Below, piece after piece: positions 1 through 9,310 of a stretch of 64,000 nt of DNA. Source of the DNA: Austwickia sp. (GTDB taxonomy: Bacteria > Actinomycetota > Actinomycetes > Actinomycetales > Dermatophilaceae); the NCBI GenBank assembly GCA_016699675.1, contig CP064985.1, forward strand, positions 2,480,001-2,544,000. The letters run 5' to 3'. The notes beneath the pieces were generated by a model. The model was not told the origin of the DNA, did no database searches, and saw only the letters and a program-made list of their open reading frames with translations. The position numbers and the translations under genes are program-made. Within the stretch, counting starts at the first letter, position 1; each line of letters starts with the position of its first letter.

Positions 1-111
1 CCCCCGGGCCTGGAGGCGGATCGGACCTACAGCCTCAGGGAGCTCATGGCGGTCTTACAGCCGCAAGCGGCTCGGCTCTTGTCGGCCCACGAGCCGGGGA
101 TGTCTTCCTGA
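1..111 (+). CDS. C-terminal end of an unidentified protein (partial)
   Basis: An open frame runs in from the window edge and stops with TGA at 109-111, giving 36 residues that end HEPGMSS. The stretch SLRELMAVLQPQAARLL looks like a real helix. A strong inverted repeat follows 9 bases after the stop, as expected for a gene end. Too little is visible to name a family; a transposase tail is possible given the mobile DNA that follows, but that is a guess. Confidence 0.35.
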   Translation, partial: PPGLEADRTYSLRELMAVLQPQAARLLSAHEPGMSS

Positions 112-120
112 GACATGGGC

Positions 121-154
121 GGCTCCCGCCGGGTTTCTTGCCCAGGCGGGAGCC
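121..154 (+). terminator. terminator-like hairpin
   Basis: GGCTCCCGCC (121-130) and GGCGGGAGCC (145-154) form a perfect 10-bp stem around a 14-base loop, directly after the stop of the partial gene at 1-111. There is no T-tract, which is common in high-GC actinobacteria. Confidence 0.45.
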
Positions 155-276
155 GGCCCGAAAGGCCGCTGGTGCGGACCTATGCGGGGTCCTTGACGAT
201 GTTGACCATTTCTTTAGCTAAACCTCACCGAGCCCAGGTGGGCCGACCGTGGTGGAGGCCGATGGGGAAGGTTTCC

Positions 277-417
277 GGCAGGGAAGCCGGGTGCAGGGCC
301 GGTTGGGGAACCGGGGCGGAACCGGTTGGGGAACCGGGGCGGAACCGGTTGGGGAACCGGAGCAAGGCCGGCAGGGGAGCCGGGAGTAGGGGCCGGCTGG
401 GGAGCCGGGATGGTCAA
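277..417. repeat. 23-25 bp tandem hairpin repeat, six units
   Basis: Six head-to-tail units begin at about 277, 301, 324, 347, 370 and 395. Each contains an inverted repeat around a G-rich loop: CCGGTTGGGGAACCGG in three units, CCGGCTGGGGAGCCGG or CCGGCAGGGGAGCCGG in others. The stem change T-to-C is matched by A-to-G on the other arm. The same family recurs at 10300-10395. The rest of 155-460 shows no convincing gene. Confidence 0.7.
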
Positions 418-637
418 GTCCCCGGTAGTGGTGTAGCCGTGCGTTTTCCTTGGGGTGGGGTTAGCCCGGATGTTGCATGGGGGCTTGCTGGTGGGGGCCG
501 GGCCGTCGTTGACGCCTCGGTGGGGCTGATTCTGGCCGGTGGGTATGACAATGTCCCGGGGCGGCGCTTCCGGTGGGCGTCGTCTTCCACGGACGAGGGC
601 TGTGTTGCGGGTTGTCGGGGCGGGGTGGTGGCGTTGC

Positions 638-2040
638 TCAGGGCGGGGCCAGGATCGCGAGGCGGTCCCATCCGGTGGTGAAGAGTCCCGCCCAGGGCGC
701 CGTGACCTTGACGTGGAGCAGGCGTTGCCTACCGGTGTGGGCCAGGGTGGCTGCGATGGTGAAGAGCCGCAGCCGTAGCGTCTTGGGTTCCCAGCGGCGG
801 GCATCGGTGCTGGTGAAGGCCAGCATGCCCATCCACGCGATCAGGTCGTTCGCGAGTTGCACGATCAGGAGCCAGATTCGGTTCTGGGCGAAGCCCTGCA
901 GGGGCAGGTTGGTCAGGCCGGTGTCTTTGGCGATGCGGATCCGGTCTTCGCAGCGGGCCCGGCGCCGGTGGCGTAGTTCCAGGTCGGCCAGTTGCCCACG
1001 GGTCGTGTTGGTGACGAAAGCGGTCAGCCGGTACCCCTCGACGTCGGTGAAGCGGAGTTGGGCGCCGGGGTGGGGTCGTTCGCGTCGGACGATGGCCCGC
1101 ATCCCGGCCGGGTACCCCGTGAGGAGACCCTTAGCCGCGAGGAGGTCGGTGAGCTCGACGACGGCCGCGCCGTCCCGGACGTCGCCGTCGGCGTCGAGGG
1201 CGACCTGCCAGGCGGTCTCGGGGATCAGCGCGTACAGCTGGGGCGTGCTGGTGGGCAGGGTGTACCCGATGGAGTACGACAGGCCGCGCCGGTCCAGGAA
1301 GGTCAGGAACTCCCGGGTGCCACCGGCGCCGTCGGTGCGGATCAAGACTTTCTTGCCGGGCCGGGAGGGGTTGATCCCGGGCACCGCCGCCAGCGCCGTC
1401 TTGGTCACGGCGATGTGGTCAGCGGCCGTGTTCGACCCAGCGTTCCCCGCTCGCAGCAGCATGCCGAGCGGTTCGCCGGTGCCCGTCTTGCCGTGGTCGA
1501 GGAAGGCGCACAGCGGGTGGAAGCCGTAGCCATGTTTGAACGTGGCGGCGGCGTTCTCCTTCTCGGAGTGGGCCGTGATCAGCGTCGCGTCAAGGTCGAT
1601 GACCAGCGGATCGGTTGCTGAGGCTGCGTGGTTCGGGGCATGGGTTCCGGCCCGATGCCACACGTGGGCGCGGGCCGCGGTTCGGGCCGCGCCACGGCCT
1701 TCTCCACGGCGGTGACCTGCGAGGTCAGGGACGCGATCGTCCGGCTAATCGTCGCATCGGAAGCGACCGGCCCGTACAGGGCGGGCTCGACTCGTAACAA
1801 CGTCACGTCGCGGCAGGCGTCCCCACCCAGGGCCAGCGTGATCGCCAGGTCGAGTAGCACCTTGGCCGGATCGTGCCGCGCCAACGGCTTACGCCACGGC
1901 GTCAGCGCAGCGCTCAACGTCGCGGCCAGCCCCGACACTGTCGCAGTCTGGGCCAGCAGCGCCCCACCGGCCTGGGCAACCGCCGGAACGGTGGCCGCGT
2001 CGACCTTGATTCTGGGGTAGATCCGGGTAGTGTGCTTCAC
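638..2040 (-). pseudogene. IS1380-family transposase, frameshifted
   Basis: DDE transposase of the IS1380 family, which would be about 465 residues if intact. The N-terminal part starts at GTG 2038-2040 (KHTTRIYPRIKV) and stays in one frame to about 1690. The C-terminal part runs in another frame from there to the stop at 638. It carries the family signatures VIDLDATLITAHSEKE (first Asp), IRTDGAGGTREFL (second Asp) and the CEDRIRIAKDTGL block with the catalytic Glu. The frames join if one base is restored near 1690, inside a GC-rich stretch: VARPEPR becomes ARTAARAHVWHRAG. It is therefore inactive as written, unless the gap is a sequencing error. Confidence 0.85.
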
Positions 2041-2116
2041 CTGAAAGGTGCTCCCTTCGACCCGCCAAGATCGACCTCAGCAATCGATATTCTCCCAGGT
2101 CAAGAGCACCTTTCAG
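2041..2116 (-). promoter_or_regulatory. leader inverted repeat at the IS1380 transposase start
   Basis: CTGAAAGGTGCTC (2041-2053) is the exact reverse complement of GAGCACCTTTCAG (2104-2116), 50 bases apart. Read leftward, the second arm lies immediately before the GTG start and takes in part of the likely Shine-Dalgarno GGGAG. A transcript entering from outside would fold this arm and hide the ribosome site. That role is inferred by analogy with other insertion sequences. Confidence 0.5.
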
Positions 2117-3179
2117 CGTTTACCGGCCACACTAACCATGAAATCTCCGGGTTAGGCGGTCAGGGCGGGCATGTGGGTCTCGATGTTGGCGGTTGGGTTG
2201 GTGATGACGCCGAGGCGGCAGCGGGCGAGGATGTCGAGGCCGAGGTAGCGGCGTCCTTCGGCCCATTCGTCGGTCTGCTCGGCCAGGACGGCGCCGACGA
2301 GGCGGGTGATCGCCTCGCGGTTGGGGAAGATCCCGACGGAGTCGGTGCGTCGGCGGATTTCCTTGTTGAGCCGTTCGGTGGGGTTGTTCGACCAGATCTG
2401 GGTCCATACGTCTTTGGGGAACGTGGTGAACGCGAGCAGGTCCGCGCGTGCGGTGTCGAGGTGCTCGGCGACCGCGGGGAGACGCTCTGCGACGTAGTCC
2501 AGGAGTCGGTCGAACTGGGCTTGGACCGCGGGGGCGTCGGGCTGGTCGTAGACCGAGTGCAGCATCGCTTTGACGGCCGGCCACATGCTTTTGGGGCAGA
2601 TGCTCATCAGGTTGGCGGCGTAGTGGGTGCGGCACCGTTGCCAGGTGGCGCCTGGCAGGTTCGCCGCGATCGCCTCGACCAGTCCGCAGTGAGCATCGGA
2701 AGTGACCAGGCGGACCCCGCCCAGGCCACGGGCCACGAGGTCGGCGAAGAACTCGTTCCACGCCGCGCCGGTTTCACTGGTCGCGACCCGCAGGCCCAAG
2801 ACTTCGCGGTGTCCGTCGGCGTTGACGCCGGTGGCGAGCAGAACGACAGCGTTGATCACGCGCCCGCCTTCGCGGACTTTCATCGTCAACGCGTCCGCGG
2901 CCACGAAGGTGAACGGGCCGGCATCGTCCAGGCGGCGGTGACGGAAGTCCGCGACGACCTCATCGAGCTCTGCTGCCATCCTGGAGACCTGCGACTTGCT
3001 CAGGGAGTCGATCCCCAGGGTCTTCACGAGCTTGTCCATGCGCCTAGTCGAGACACCGGCGAGATAGCAGTCCGCGACGACCGTGATCAACGCGGACCCC
3101 TCCGTGCCAGCCTGGGGTGAGACCACTCGGTTCGAAAGTTGTGTAGGACCGTGGAGGGCACGACCCGTGAGGACTTGCC

Positions 3180-3551
3180 ATGACCATGACTCAGGCCGAC
3201 CGTCCGGCCCAGCCTGCTCGCCCCCAGCGTCGCGTGTTCACAGCTGCCCAAAAGGCTGAGTTTGTGCGGGACTACGATGCCACCCCGGAAGGGAAGAAGG
3301 GCGCTTTTCTGCGCGGGCATGGGTTGTATTCCAGTCATATCACCAAGTGGCGTGCCCAGCCCGAGCGTGAGGCTGCGCGGGCGCAGCGCAAACGCGCCGA
3401 CCGGGTCGCCACGTTGCAGAATCGGGTGTCTGCTTTGGAGGCGGAGCTGGCGGCTTCTCAGCGGACGGTGGCGACCCTGGGAAAAGCGTTCGAGCTCTTG
3501 GAGCAGATCTCCGAGAGCTCGGCGCTCACGACCAGGTCCGGACGGCGTTAA
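3180..3551 (+). CDS. IS3-family transposase OrfA
   Basis: 123-residue DNA-binding subunit. A helix-turn-helix region spans about residues 15-60 (FTAAQKAEFVRDYDATPEGKKGAF, then YSSHITKWRAQ). It is followed by an arginine-rich helix and a leucine-zipper-like coiled coil (VATLQNRVSALEAELAASQRTVATL). It ends 8 bases before the GTG of orfB, which is in a different frame. No A-rich slippery site is obvious, so fusion by programmed frameshifting cannot be shown. Confidence 0.9.
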   Translation: MTMTQADRPAQPARPQRRVFTAAQKAEFVRDYDATPEGKKGAFLRGHGLYSSHITKWRAQPEREAARAQRKRADRVATLQNRVSALEAELAASQRTVATLGKAFELLEQISESSALTTRSGRR

Positions 3552-3559
3552 CATCCTGC

Positions 3560-4597
3560 GTGGATGACCTCGCTGGCGACCTATCCACACGGGCAGCCTG
3601 TGAGTTGGTGGGGTTGTCTCGGGCCGGGAAATACCGCGCCGCGCAACCTCAACGACTCCATCATGGTCCGGCGTTACCCCGGCCGACGCATAATGCGCTG
3701 GCCCCGGCAGAACGTGACCAGATCATCGAGGTCTTGACCAGTGCAGAATTCGTCGACAAGGCACCGGTCCAGGTCTACTACACGCTGCTGGAGCGCGGCT
3801 GCTACCTAGCCTCCCCACGGACCATGTACCGCGTCCTGGCCGCCGCGGACCTGCTCACCGAGCGCCGATCCCAGGCCAAGCACCCCCCGCGGGCGGTGCC
3901 CCACTTGCACGCGACCGGACCGTGCCAGGTCGCTTCTTGGGACATCACTGCATTCCTTGGTCCCCGCCGCGGCCACTACTACTACGGATTCATGATGATC
4001 GACATCTTTTCCCGACTGATGCCCGCCGCACGGTCATACCCCGGGCCCCGGGAAGAGTACGTCGAGGAATTAATCACAGCCTGCATCGAAGGATTCGCCG
4101 GTGTCATTCCAGCGATGATTCACTCAGACAACGGCTCCGCGATGATCGCAGGAACTGTCACTGATCTCTACGAACGGCTCGGGATCACCCGGTCGTTGTC
4201 CCGGCCGCGTGTCTCGAACGACAACCCGTACTCCGAAGCGCTGTTCAAGACCACGAAATACTGCCCGGCCTATCCCGGTTCCTTCGACTCCATCAAGGAG
4301 TCACAAGAATTCCTCGACGACCTCCGAGAATACTACAACAACCACCACTACCATTCCGGGTTGAAGTTCTACACACCGGCCAGCGTGCACAACGGCACCT
4401 GGCCCCACATCCAATACCTGCGCCAACAAACACTGAACGCCGCATACGCCACCAATCCGCACCGATTTACCCGGTCACCCCTCGCGCCAGCACCTCCCGC
4501 CGAGGCCTGGATCAACCAGCCCCCCGCCACATCACCACCACCGACCCCAAGGAGACACAGACACAGAAATCCTGACCAGTGGTCTCACCGCCGTTGA
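3560..4597 (+). CDS. IS3-family transposase OrfB
   Basis: 345-residue integrase-type catalytic subunit starting at GTG. An HTH_21-like N-terminal region (PVQVYYTLLERGCYLASPRTMYRVL) precedes the rve core. Catalytic residues are visible in SWDITAF (first Asp), IHSDNGSAM (second Asp) and DNPYSEALFKTTKY (Glu, 35 residues on, as in the DD35E arrangement). The proline-rich last 40 residues run into the right inverted repeat. The gene is intact, so this copy may still be mobile. Confidence 0.93.
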   Translation: MDDLAGDLSTRAACELVGLSRAGKYRAAQPQRLHHGPALPRPTHNALAPAERDQIIEVLTSAEFVDKAPVQVYYTLLERGCYLASPRTMYRVLAAADLLTERRSQAKHPPRAVPHLHATGPCQVASWDITAFLGPRRGHYYYGFMMIDIFSRLMPAARSYPGPREEYVEELITACIEGFAGVIPAMIHSDNGSAMIAGTVTDLYERLGITRSLSRPRVSNDNPYSEALFKTTKYCPAYPGSFDSIKESQEFLDDLREYYNNHHYHSGLKFYTPASVHNGTWPHIQYLRQQTLNAAYATNPHRFTRSPLAPAPPAEAWINQPPATSPPPTPRRHRHRNPDQWSHRR

Positions 4598-4908
4598 CAA
4601 TCACCGGACTCGGCCCGCTTACGGCGTTGCAGCAGCCAGTCCGGGAAGTAGGTGCCTGAGCGCAGTTTCGGGACCGCGACATCGATCGTGCCGACCCGGG
4701 TATCAAGGTCGCGGTGGCGGTAGCCATTGCGTTGCGCGGTCCGCGACGTGGAAGGCCTGCCGTACTCGGCGCCCACGACGGCGTCGGCGTCCGCGGACAG
4801 CAGAGTGTTGATCACCTCCTGCAGCAGGTGCCGCATCAGGTCTGGGCTGGCCTGAGCCAGGGCTTCGCCAAGCAGGCCAGCGGGATCGACAATGTGAGCA
4901 GCGGTCAT

Positions 4909-5408
4909 CGTGTTGGTCCTCGAGGATTCTGTGGAAGGTTGACTCGAAGGATCACGCGGTGACCGCCTCGTCGTCCATGACGACCCGGCCACCGGCTACA
5001 CCACTATGCGGGACTCAACTTCGGCATCTTTGCTGGCGATCGACCGACCGCTCTGATGGGGCCGGCGACCGGGCGGCTGGGCGTCGGCGGCGCAGGCCTC
5101 AATCCGGGCCCGTGTGCCCCGGCAGTGACCGTTCGTCACCTGCGGTTTGGGTGCCATGGCACCAAAACCGCAGGTCGTGAAGGCTCGCTCTCGGTCGCAA
5201 TGGGCACGCCGATGGGACGGCGCCGCTCGTCTCCGTCCTTGATAGTGCCGGCGTAGGCCGGGAAAAGGAGTTGCCTGGCAGCGCCGGAGCGATGGTTAGA
5301 AACGGTTTCGTTGGACTTATCCAGTCGGGTTCCCCTGCGCTTTTCGCTCCGCTAGGATCGAACACAACAACGAAGTACTGGTTTCGGTATGACGTACAGG
5401 GGATCGGG
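4909..5408. other. non-coding gap with a long palindrome
   Basis: Contains the promoter-side end of the IS256 copy 1 element (its terminal repeat could not be fixed) and, at 5138-5175, a 38-bp palindrome centred on CCATGG. No credible gene was seen; the open frames here are shadows of high GC content. Confidence 0.5.
5138..5175. repeat. near-perfect 38-bp palindrome
   Basis: The left arm ACCTGCGGTTTGGGTGCCA pairs with the right arm TGGCACCAAAACCGCAGGT with one mismatch and no loop. Weaker pairing extends outward (TTCGTC against CGTGAA). It could be a dispersed palindromic repeat, a cruciform or a protein-binding site; as a terminator it would lack a loop. Confidence 0.6.
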
Positions 5409-7627
5409 ATGTCGGGTGGGGCGGTGCGCGTGCCGGAGGGATGCGCTGCCGTGTTCGTGCCAGACCCGGCCCGCCTGGCGCTGCTCGATGATGACGACCT
5501 CCTGGACGCGATGGCGGCCTATGAGAAGGCGACCGCGGGAGCGGCGGCGATGTCGGCGCAGGCCGCGGGCTTGTTGGCGGGTCGGCGTCGCGCGCTGGCG
5601 GTCGATGAGGTCGGACCCGATGCCTCGAAGACGGCGCGGGACCGGGCTCTGGGGGAGGCTGAGGCGGCGGTGGTCGATGAGATCCGGTTGGCCACCGGGC
5701 TGGGACTGTACGACGCCGTGGGGCGGGTCCGTCTCGGCGCCGGCTCACCGACCCGGACCTCGGTGATGCGCTGACGGCGGGTACCGCGACGTGGGCGATG
5801 GCTCGGGCTTGGGCCGATCGCACCGCCACCCTGGCCCCGGAGCTGGCCGCCGAGATCGGCGCGGCGGCGTTAGCGCCCACCAGGGACGGGGCGGCACTGT
5901 CGTATCGGACGTTCCGGTGCCGGCTGGACCGGCTGGTCGCCGAGCATGTCCCGGCCAAGGAACAGCGCGACTTCGACCTGTCCCGTCGGGACGCCTACGC
6001 CACCCTGACCCCGCACGGCACCGGCGAGTACTTGATCTCAGGGGCGGCGGAGCGGGTCACCGCCGCAGCGCTACGCATCGATGCCATCGCCCGCGCGGCC
6101 CGTCGCCGCGTTGACGGCCGCACCCTGGGCCAGCTCCGCAGTGATGTCTAGCTGGACCTGATCCTGTACGGCGACATCCCCGGCCTGGTCACCCCGGTCC
6201 CGGCTGGCAACGTCTTCGGCCACACCGAGCACACGCCTCCGGCACCCGCCGCTGCTGCGGCCGCCGCGCCCGCTGCTACTCCCACCACCGGCGTCGGCGT
6301 GGACCGGTCCGGCTCCTCGGCGTGTGGGTCCTCTGCGACGGCGGCCGCCGCCAACGCTGCCGCGACGGACGGCCCGAAGCGCGGCGCGACGCGCGCCCCC
6401 GGCACTACCGGCACTACCGGCACTACTGGCTCCGACGCGTCGGATCTCACGAGCAGGACTGCGCCGAGCGCCTATTCGGGCGGCGCCGCGGGTGCTGCCA
6501 CAGTCTCTGCCGCGACGGATGCCACTGCCGTAGCGGACACCCAGTCGAGCGGCACCAACGATGCGACTCCCGCCTCGGGCGCCCCTGACGCAGCGGGCGC
6601 AGGGGACGCAGGGGACGCAGGGGCCGGGCCAGGCGCCGGTGGCACCGGCGGCAGGGGCGACACCAGCGACACTCTGCAGGATCTCGAGGAGGTCACCGCG
6701 TCGTGGCTGGCGTACCTGCCCGGGGGACTACCGCCGGCGGAGCTGCGGATCGTGATCTCCGCGGCCGCGTTGCTCGGTCTGAGTGAGGAGCCCGGGACGC
6801 TGGCCGACGGGGAGCCGCTGGCGGCGCACATCGTGCGGGACCTGGCCTACGCCGCTGGCTCCACCTGGCGACGCCTCGTGACCGATCCCGTCACGGGAGA
6901 GGCCATCGAACTGATCTCCACCAGCTACGCCCCACCACCGCGGCTCCGCGAAGCGGTCCACGTCCGGGACGGGACCTGCCGCGCCCCGGGGAGCACCCAT
7001 CCCGCGGAGCGGTGCGACCTGGACCATGACCTGCCCTGGGACCAAGGCGGAGCCACGTCCGCAGCCAATCTGTCGGCTAAGTCTCGGCGCCCCCACGGAC
7101 ACAAGACCCGGGGGCAATGGACCACGACGCAGTCCCCGGACGGGACGATCGTGTGGACCACCGGGACGGGGCGGCAGTACACGACGTACCCGTACCAGTA
7201 CGACCCCACCGCACCCGGACGTCCCACGTCGAGTCGTGATTCCCGCGGGTCGACGTCCCCCAGACCTGAGCCCGATGCGCCGGGCGCAGACGACGACCAC
7301 CACGGCGACGACCACGGCTACCCCCCGTATGGCAGCTCACTCGTCGGCGACGGTGAGCTCGGACGCGGTGGCGAGAGCTACCCCCTGAAGGGCCACCCAC
7401 TCGTCGGCGACGGTGAGCTCGGACGCGGTGGCGAGAGCTACCCCCTGAAGGGCCACCCACTCGTCGGCGACGGTGAGCTCGGACGCGGTGACGAGACCTG
7501 CCTCGAGGACGGCGGTATTCCGATCGACTATCGCCCTCCGATCGACTACCGCGCCAGGGGCGTGACTCCCGCGACCAGGCCAGCGCGACGGCCACCAGAG
7601 GAATCGTCAAGACCTGTGGATGGGTGA
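5409..7627 (+). pseudogene. DUF222 / HNH endonuclease (13E12-type), broken
   Basis: The N-terminal DUF222 part starts at ATG 5409 (MSGGAVRVPEGCAAV) and reaches a frameshift near 5740. The frame used from there on (RLTDPDLGDALTAGTATWAMARAW) continues through an in-frame TAG at 6149-6151 to the end at 7627. The C-terminal HNH nuclease reads CRAPGSTHPAERCDLDHDLPW...TSAANL, with the DLDH motif and zinc-type cysteines visible. Between the domains is a long Ala/Thr/Gly linker (GTTGTTGTTG and similar). The tail has three copies of a 20-residue repeat. One indel and one stop make it a pseudogene; such genes are abundant and expendable in actinobacteria. Confidence 0.8.
7338..7497 (+). repeat. 60-bp tandem repeat, about 2.7 copies
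   Basis: Exact 60-base period starting CACTCGTCGGCGACGGTGAG. It encodes repeats of SLVGDGELGRGGESYPLKGH at the tail of the broken HNH gene. The first two copies are identical over 60 bases; the third diverges after about 35. The identity implies recent duplication. Confidence 0.9.
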
Positions 7628-7639
7628 GTTTTACGGGGT

Positions 7640-8038
7640 TGCTCGCGGTGAGCTCGACTTCGTGGCCGTCGGTGTTCGATAGGTAGGCGGCGTAGGTCTG
7701 CGGGCCGCCGGCGTGGGGGTGTTTGTCGGCGAACATAGTGCCCAACCGTTCTCGGCGGCAGCGGCGGTGAGGGCGTCGACCTGGGCCTGATCGCCGGCGT
7801 GGAAGGCTAGGTGGTTGAGCCCGGGGCGTTTCCTGTCGTGAGGTTCGGCGAGCATGTCGGGCGACTGTTCGATCACGATGTAGGTGTCCGCCAGGCGCCA
7901 ACTGCATCCACCGGTCCATTCCTGAAACGGCTGGTAGCCCAGCTCGGTGAGCAGCCATCCCCACTGCGCGGCGGCGCGGTCGATGTCGGGGACCCATAGC
8001 TCGACGTGGTGGATGGTCCCGATCGGTGCCGAGCTCAC
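7640..8038 (-). pseudogene. VOC/glyoxalase-fold protein, frameshifted
   Basis: Starts at GTG 8036-8038 (VSSAPIGTIHHVELWVPDIDRAAAQWGW...), a typical vicinal-oxygen-chelate N-terminus with metal-type His in IHHVEL and, later, LNHLAF. Near 7737 the frame shifts: adding one base joins ENGWAL to MFADKHPHAGGPQTYAAYLSNTDGHEVEL, the usual VOC C-terminus with its Glu ligand. No stop follows the conserved end; the frame runs on antisense into the HNH gene. The start codon overlaps the stop of the upstream IS256 transposase as GTGA, so the native promoter has probably been lost. Confidence 0.7.
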
Positions 8039-9306
8039 GCGGCCGCTCCCGTCTCGTCGTCGTCGCGTTCGACGAGTTGGCCGTTCTTGAAGGTCGCACC
8101 CGCGCGGACCAACGCGACCAGGTGCGGTGCATTGACCGCGCGCCAGCGTGCTTGCGCGGACTCGATGAGCTTGAACGCCATGGCCACCCCGGCAGCCCGG
8201 GAGCCGGGTCCCTTGGTGACCCGCTGACGAAGCCGGACGGTGGCGAAGGTCGACTCGATCGGGTTGGTCGTGCGCAGGTGGATCCAGTGCTCGGCCGGGT
8301 AGTCGTAGAACGCCAAGAGCACGTCGAGGTCCTCGGTGATCTTCGCGGCCGCCTTGGGCCACTTCGCACCGTAGTCGGCTACGAACGCCTTCGCCGCGGC
8401 CTTCGCGTGGTCCTTGTCCTCGGCGTTCCAGATCTCCGCCAGCGCGGCCTTCGCGCCGGGCTGGGCCGACTTCGGCAGCACGTTGAGGACGTTGGCGATC
8501 TTGTGGAACCAGCAGCGCTGCTCACGAGCCTCGGGGAACACCTGCCGGACCGCGGCCCAGAACCCGAGTGCACCGTCGCCGACCGCGAGCACCGGTACCC
8601 GCATGCCACGTCGCTTGCAGCACCGGAGCAGGTCGAGCCAGGACTCGGTCGACTCCCGGTGCCCGTCGTCGAGCGCGATCAGTTCCTTCGAACCGTCGGC
8701 ACGCACGCCGATCATCACCAGCAGGCACACCTTGTCCTGCTCGAGACGGACCTTGAGGTGGATCCCGTCGACCCACACGTACACGTAGTCGGTCTCGGCC
8801 AACGAGCGCTTGTTGAACGCGGCCGCCTCGTCTTGCCAGTCCTTCGTCAGCCGGGTGATCGTGGCCGCCGACAGGCCCGCACCGGAGCCGAGGAACTGGG
8901 TCAGCGCCGGGCCGAAGTCGCCGCTGGACAGGCCGTGCAGGTACAGCAGCGGCAACACCTCGGCAACCTTCGGCGACTTCCTCGCCCAGGCCGGCAGGAT
9001 CGCCGAGGCGAACCGCTGCCGCTGCCCGGTGATCGGGTCGACGCGCTTGTCGTTGACCCGCGGTGCACGCACCGGGATCGCGCCCGCCGCCGTGGTCACC
9101 TCCCGCGACCCGTGATGACCGTTGCGCACCACCAGCCGCCGACCCGCCTCGTCGACCTCGTCGGCGAACGCCTCGATGTAGACAGCGACCTCGGCCTGCA
9201 ACGCTGCCGCAAGCATCTGCCGAGCGCCGTCACGGACGATCTCATCCAACAGCGAACCACCGGCCGACTCGTTGGACGCCGAAGCGTCGTGAACTACCTT
9301 GAGCAT
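8035..9306 (-). CDS. IS256-family transposase (copy 2), intact
   Basis: 423-residue mutator-type transposase, unrelated at close range to copy 1. Start chosen at ATG 9304-9306 (MLKVVHDASASNES) because GGGAAGG lies just upstream. Catalytic residues lie in YVWVDGIHLKVR (Asp), VGDGALGFW (Asp) and TTNPIESTFATVRLR (Glu). The block between the second Asp and the Glu contains the C..H pair (RCWFHKIANVLN) typical of the family. The frame is full length and undamaged. Terminal repeats were not resolved, and the stop overlaps the start of the broken VOC gene. Confidence 0.92.
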   Translation of the reverse strand: MLKVVHDASASNESAGGSLLDEIVRDGARQMLAAALQAEVAVYIEAFADEVDEAGRRLVVRNGHHGSREVTTAAGAIPVRAPRVNDKRVDPITGQRQRFASAILPAWARKSPKVAEVLPLLYLHGLSSGDFGPALTQFLGSGAGLSAATITRLTKDWQDEAAAFNKRSLAETDYVYVWVDGIHLKVRLEQDKVCLLVMIGVRADGSKELIALDDGHRESTESWLDLLRCCKRRGMRVPVLAVGDGALGFWAAVRQVFPEAREQRCWFHKIANVLNVLPKSAQPGAKAALAEIWNAEDKDHAKAAAKAFVADYGAKWPKAAAKITEDLDVLLAFYDYPAEHWIHLRTTNPIESTFATVRLRQRVTKGPGSRAAGVAMAFKLIESAQARWRAVNAPHLVALVRAGATFKNGQLVERDDDETGAAA

Positions 9307-9310
9307 GGAT

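Larger units (their letters stand above)
461..2155. mobile_element. IS1380-family insertion sequence
   Basis: The boundaries are set by imperfect terminal inverted repeats. The left end reads TTAGCCCGGATGTTGCATGG at 461-480. The right end at 2135-2155, read on the complement, is TAACCCGGAGATTTCATGG, which shares the CCCGGA and CATGG blocks. Between them lies a single leftward transposase gene of the IS1380 type, which is frameshifted. The right terminus supplies the stop codon of the neighbouring IS256-type transposase, so the element landed at or beside the end of that gene. No clear target duplication was found. Confidence 0.65.
3098..4605 (+). mobile_element. IS3-family insertion sequence inserted in an IS256 transposase
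   Basis: Flanked by direct repeats GGAC at 3094-3097 and 4606-4609, consistent with the 3-4 bp duplications made by IS3 elements. Subterminal inverted repeats GTGAGACCACT (3117-3127) and AGTGGTCTCAC (4578-4588) match perfectly over 11 bases. The outermost 20 or so bases on each side match poorly, so the exact tips are uncertain. It contains orfA and orfB and appears complete. Confidence 0.75.
2152..4908 (-). pseudogene. IS256-family transposase (copy 1), split by an IS3 element
   Basis: The N-terminal segment (4908 down to 4606) reads MTAAHIVDP...RRKRAES and the C-terminal segment (3097 down to 2152) resumes ALITVVADCYLAGVSTRRM. Removing 1512 bases between two GGAC copies (3094-3097 and 4606-4609) restores an uninterrupted 414-residue reading frame, a normal IS256-family length. 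Catalytic motifs are ADALTMKV, TSDAHCGL and NPTERLNKEIRRR. The TAA stop comes from the right end of the adjacent IS1380 element. Without the insertion the protein looks intact, so the disruption is fairly recent. Confidence 0.85.

Noticed and set aside
277..417. CRISPR array
   Set aside because: Units are directly contiguous with no unique spacers of about 30 bases, and no cas gene is in the window.
115..804. Overlapping open frames of 188-196 residues on both strands
   Set aside because: They span the hairpin array and the IS1380 end, show no domain, and are the kind of long chance frames expected at this GC content.
1873..3120. 415-residue frame on the plus strand
   Set aside because: It is antisense to the IS1380 and IS256 transposases, whose motifs are unmistakable.
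3180..4597. Programmed frameshift fusion of IS3 orfA and orfB
   Set aside because: The two frames do not overlap (8-base gap) and no slippery run was seen, so fusion cannot be claimed.
7338..7497. CRISPR or mobile repeat
   Set aside because: A 60-bp in-frame tandem repeat inside a coding tail, without spacers.
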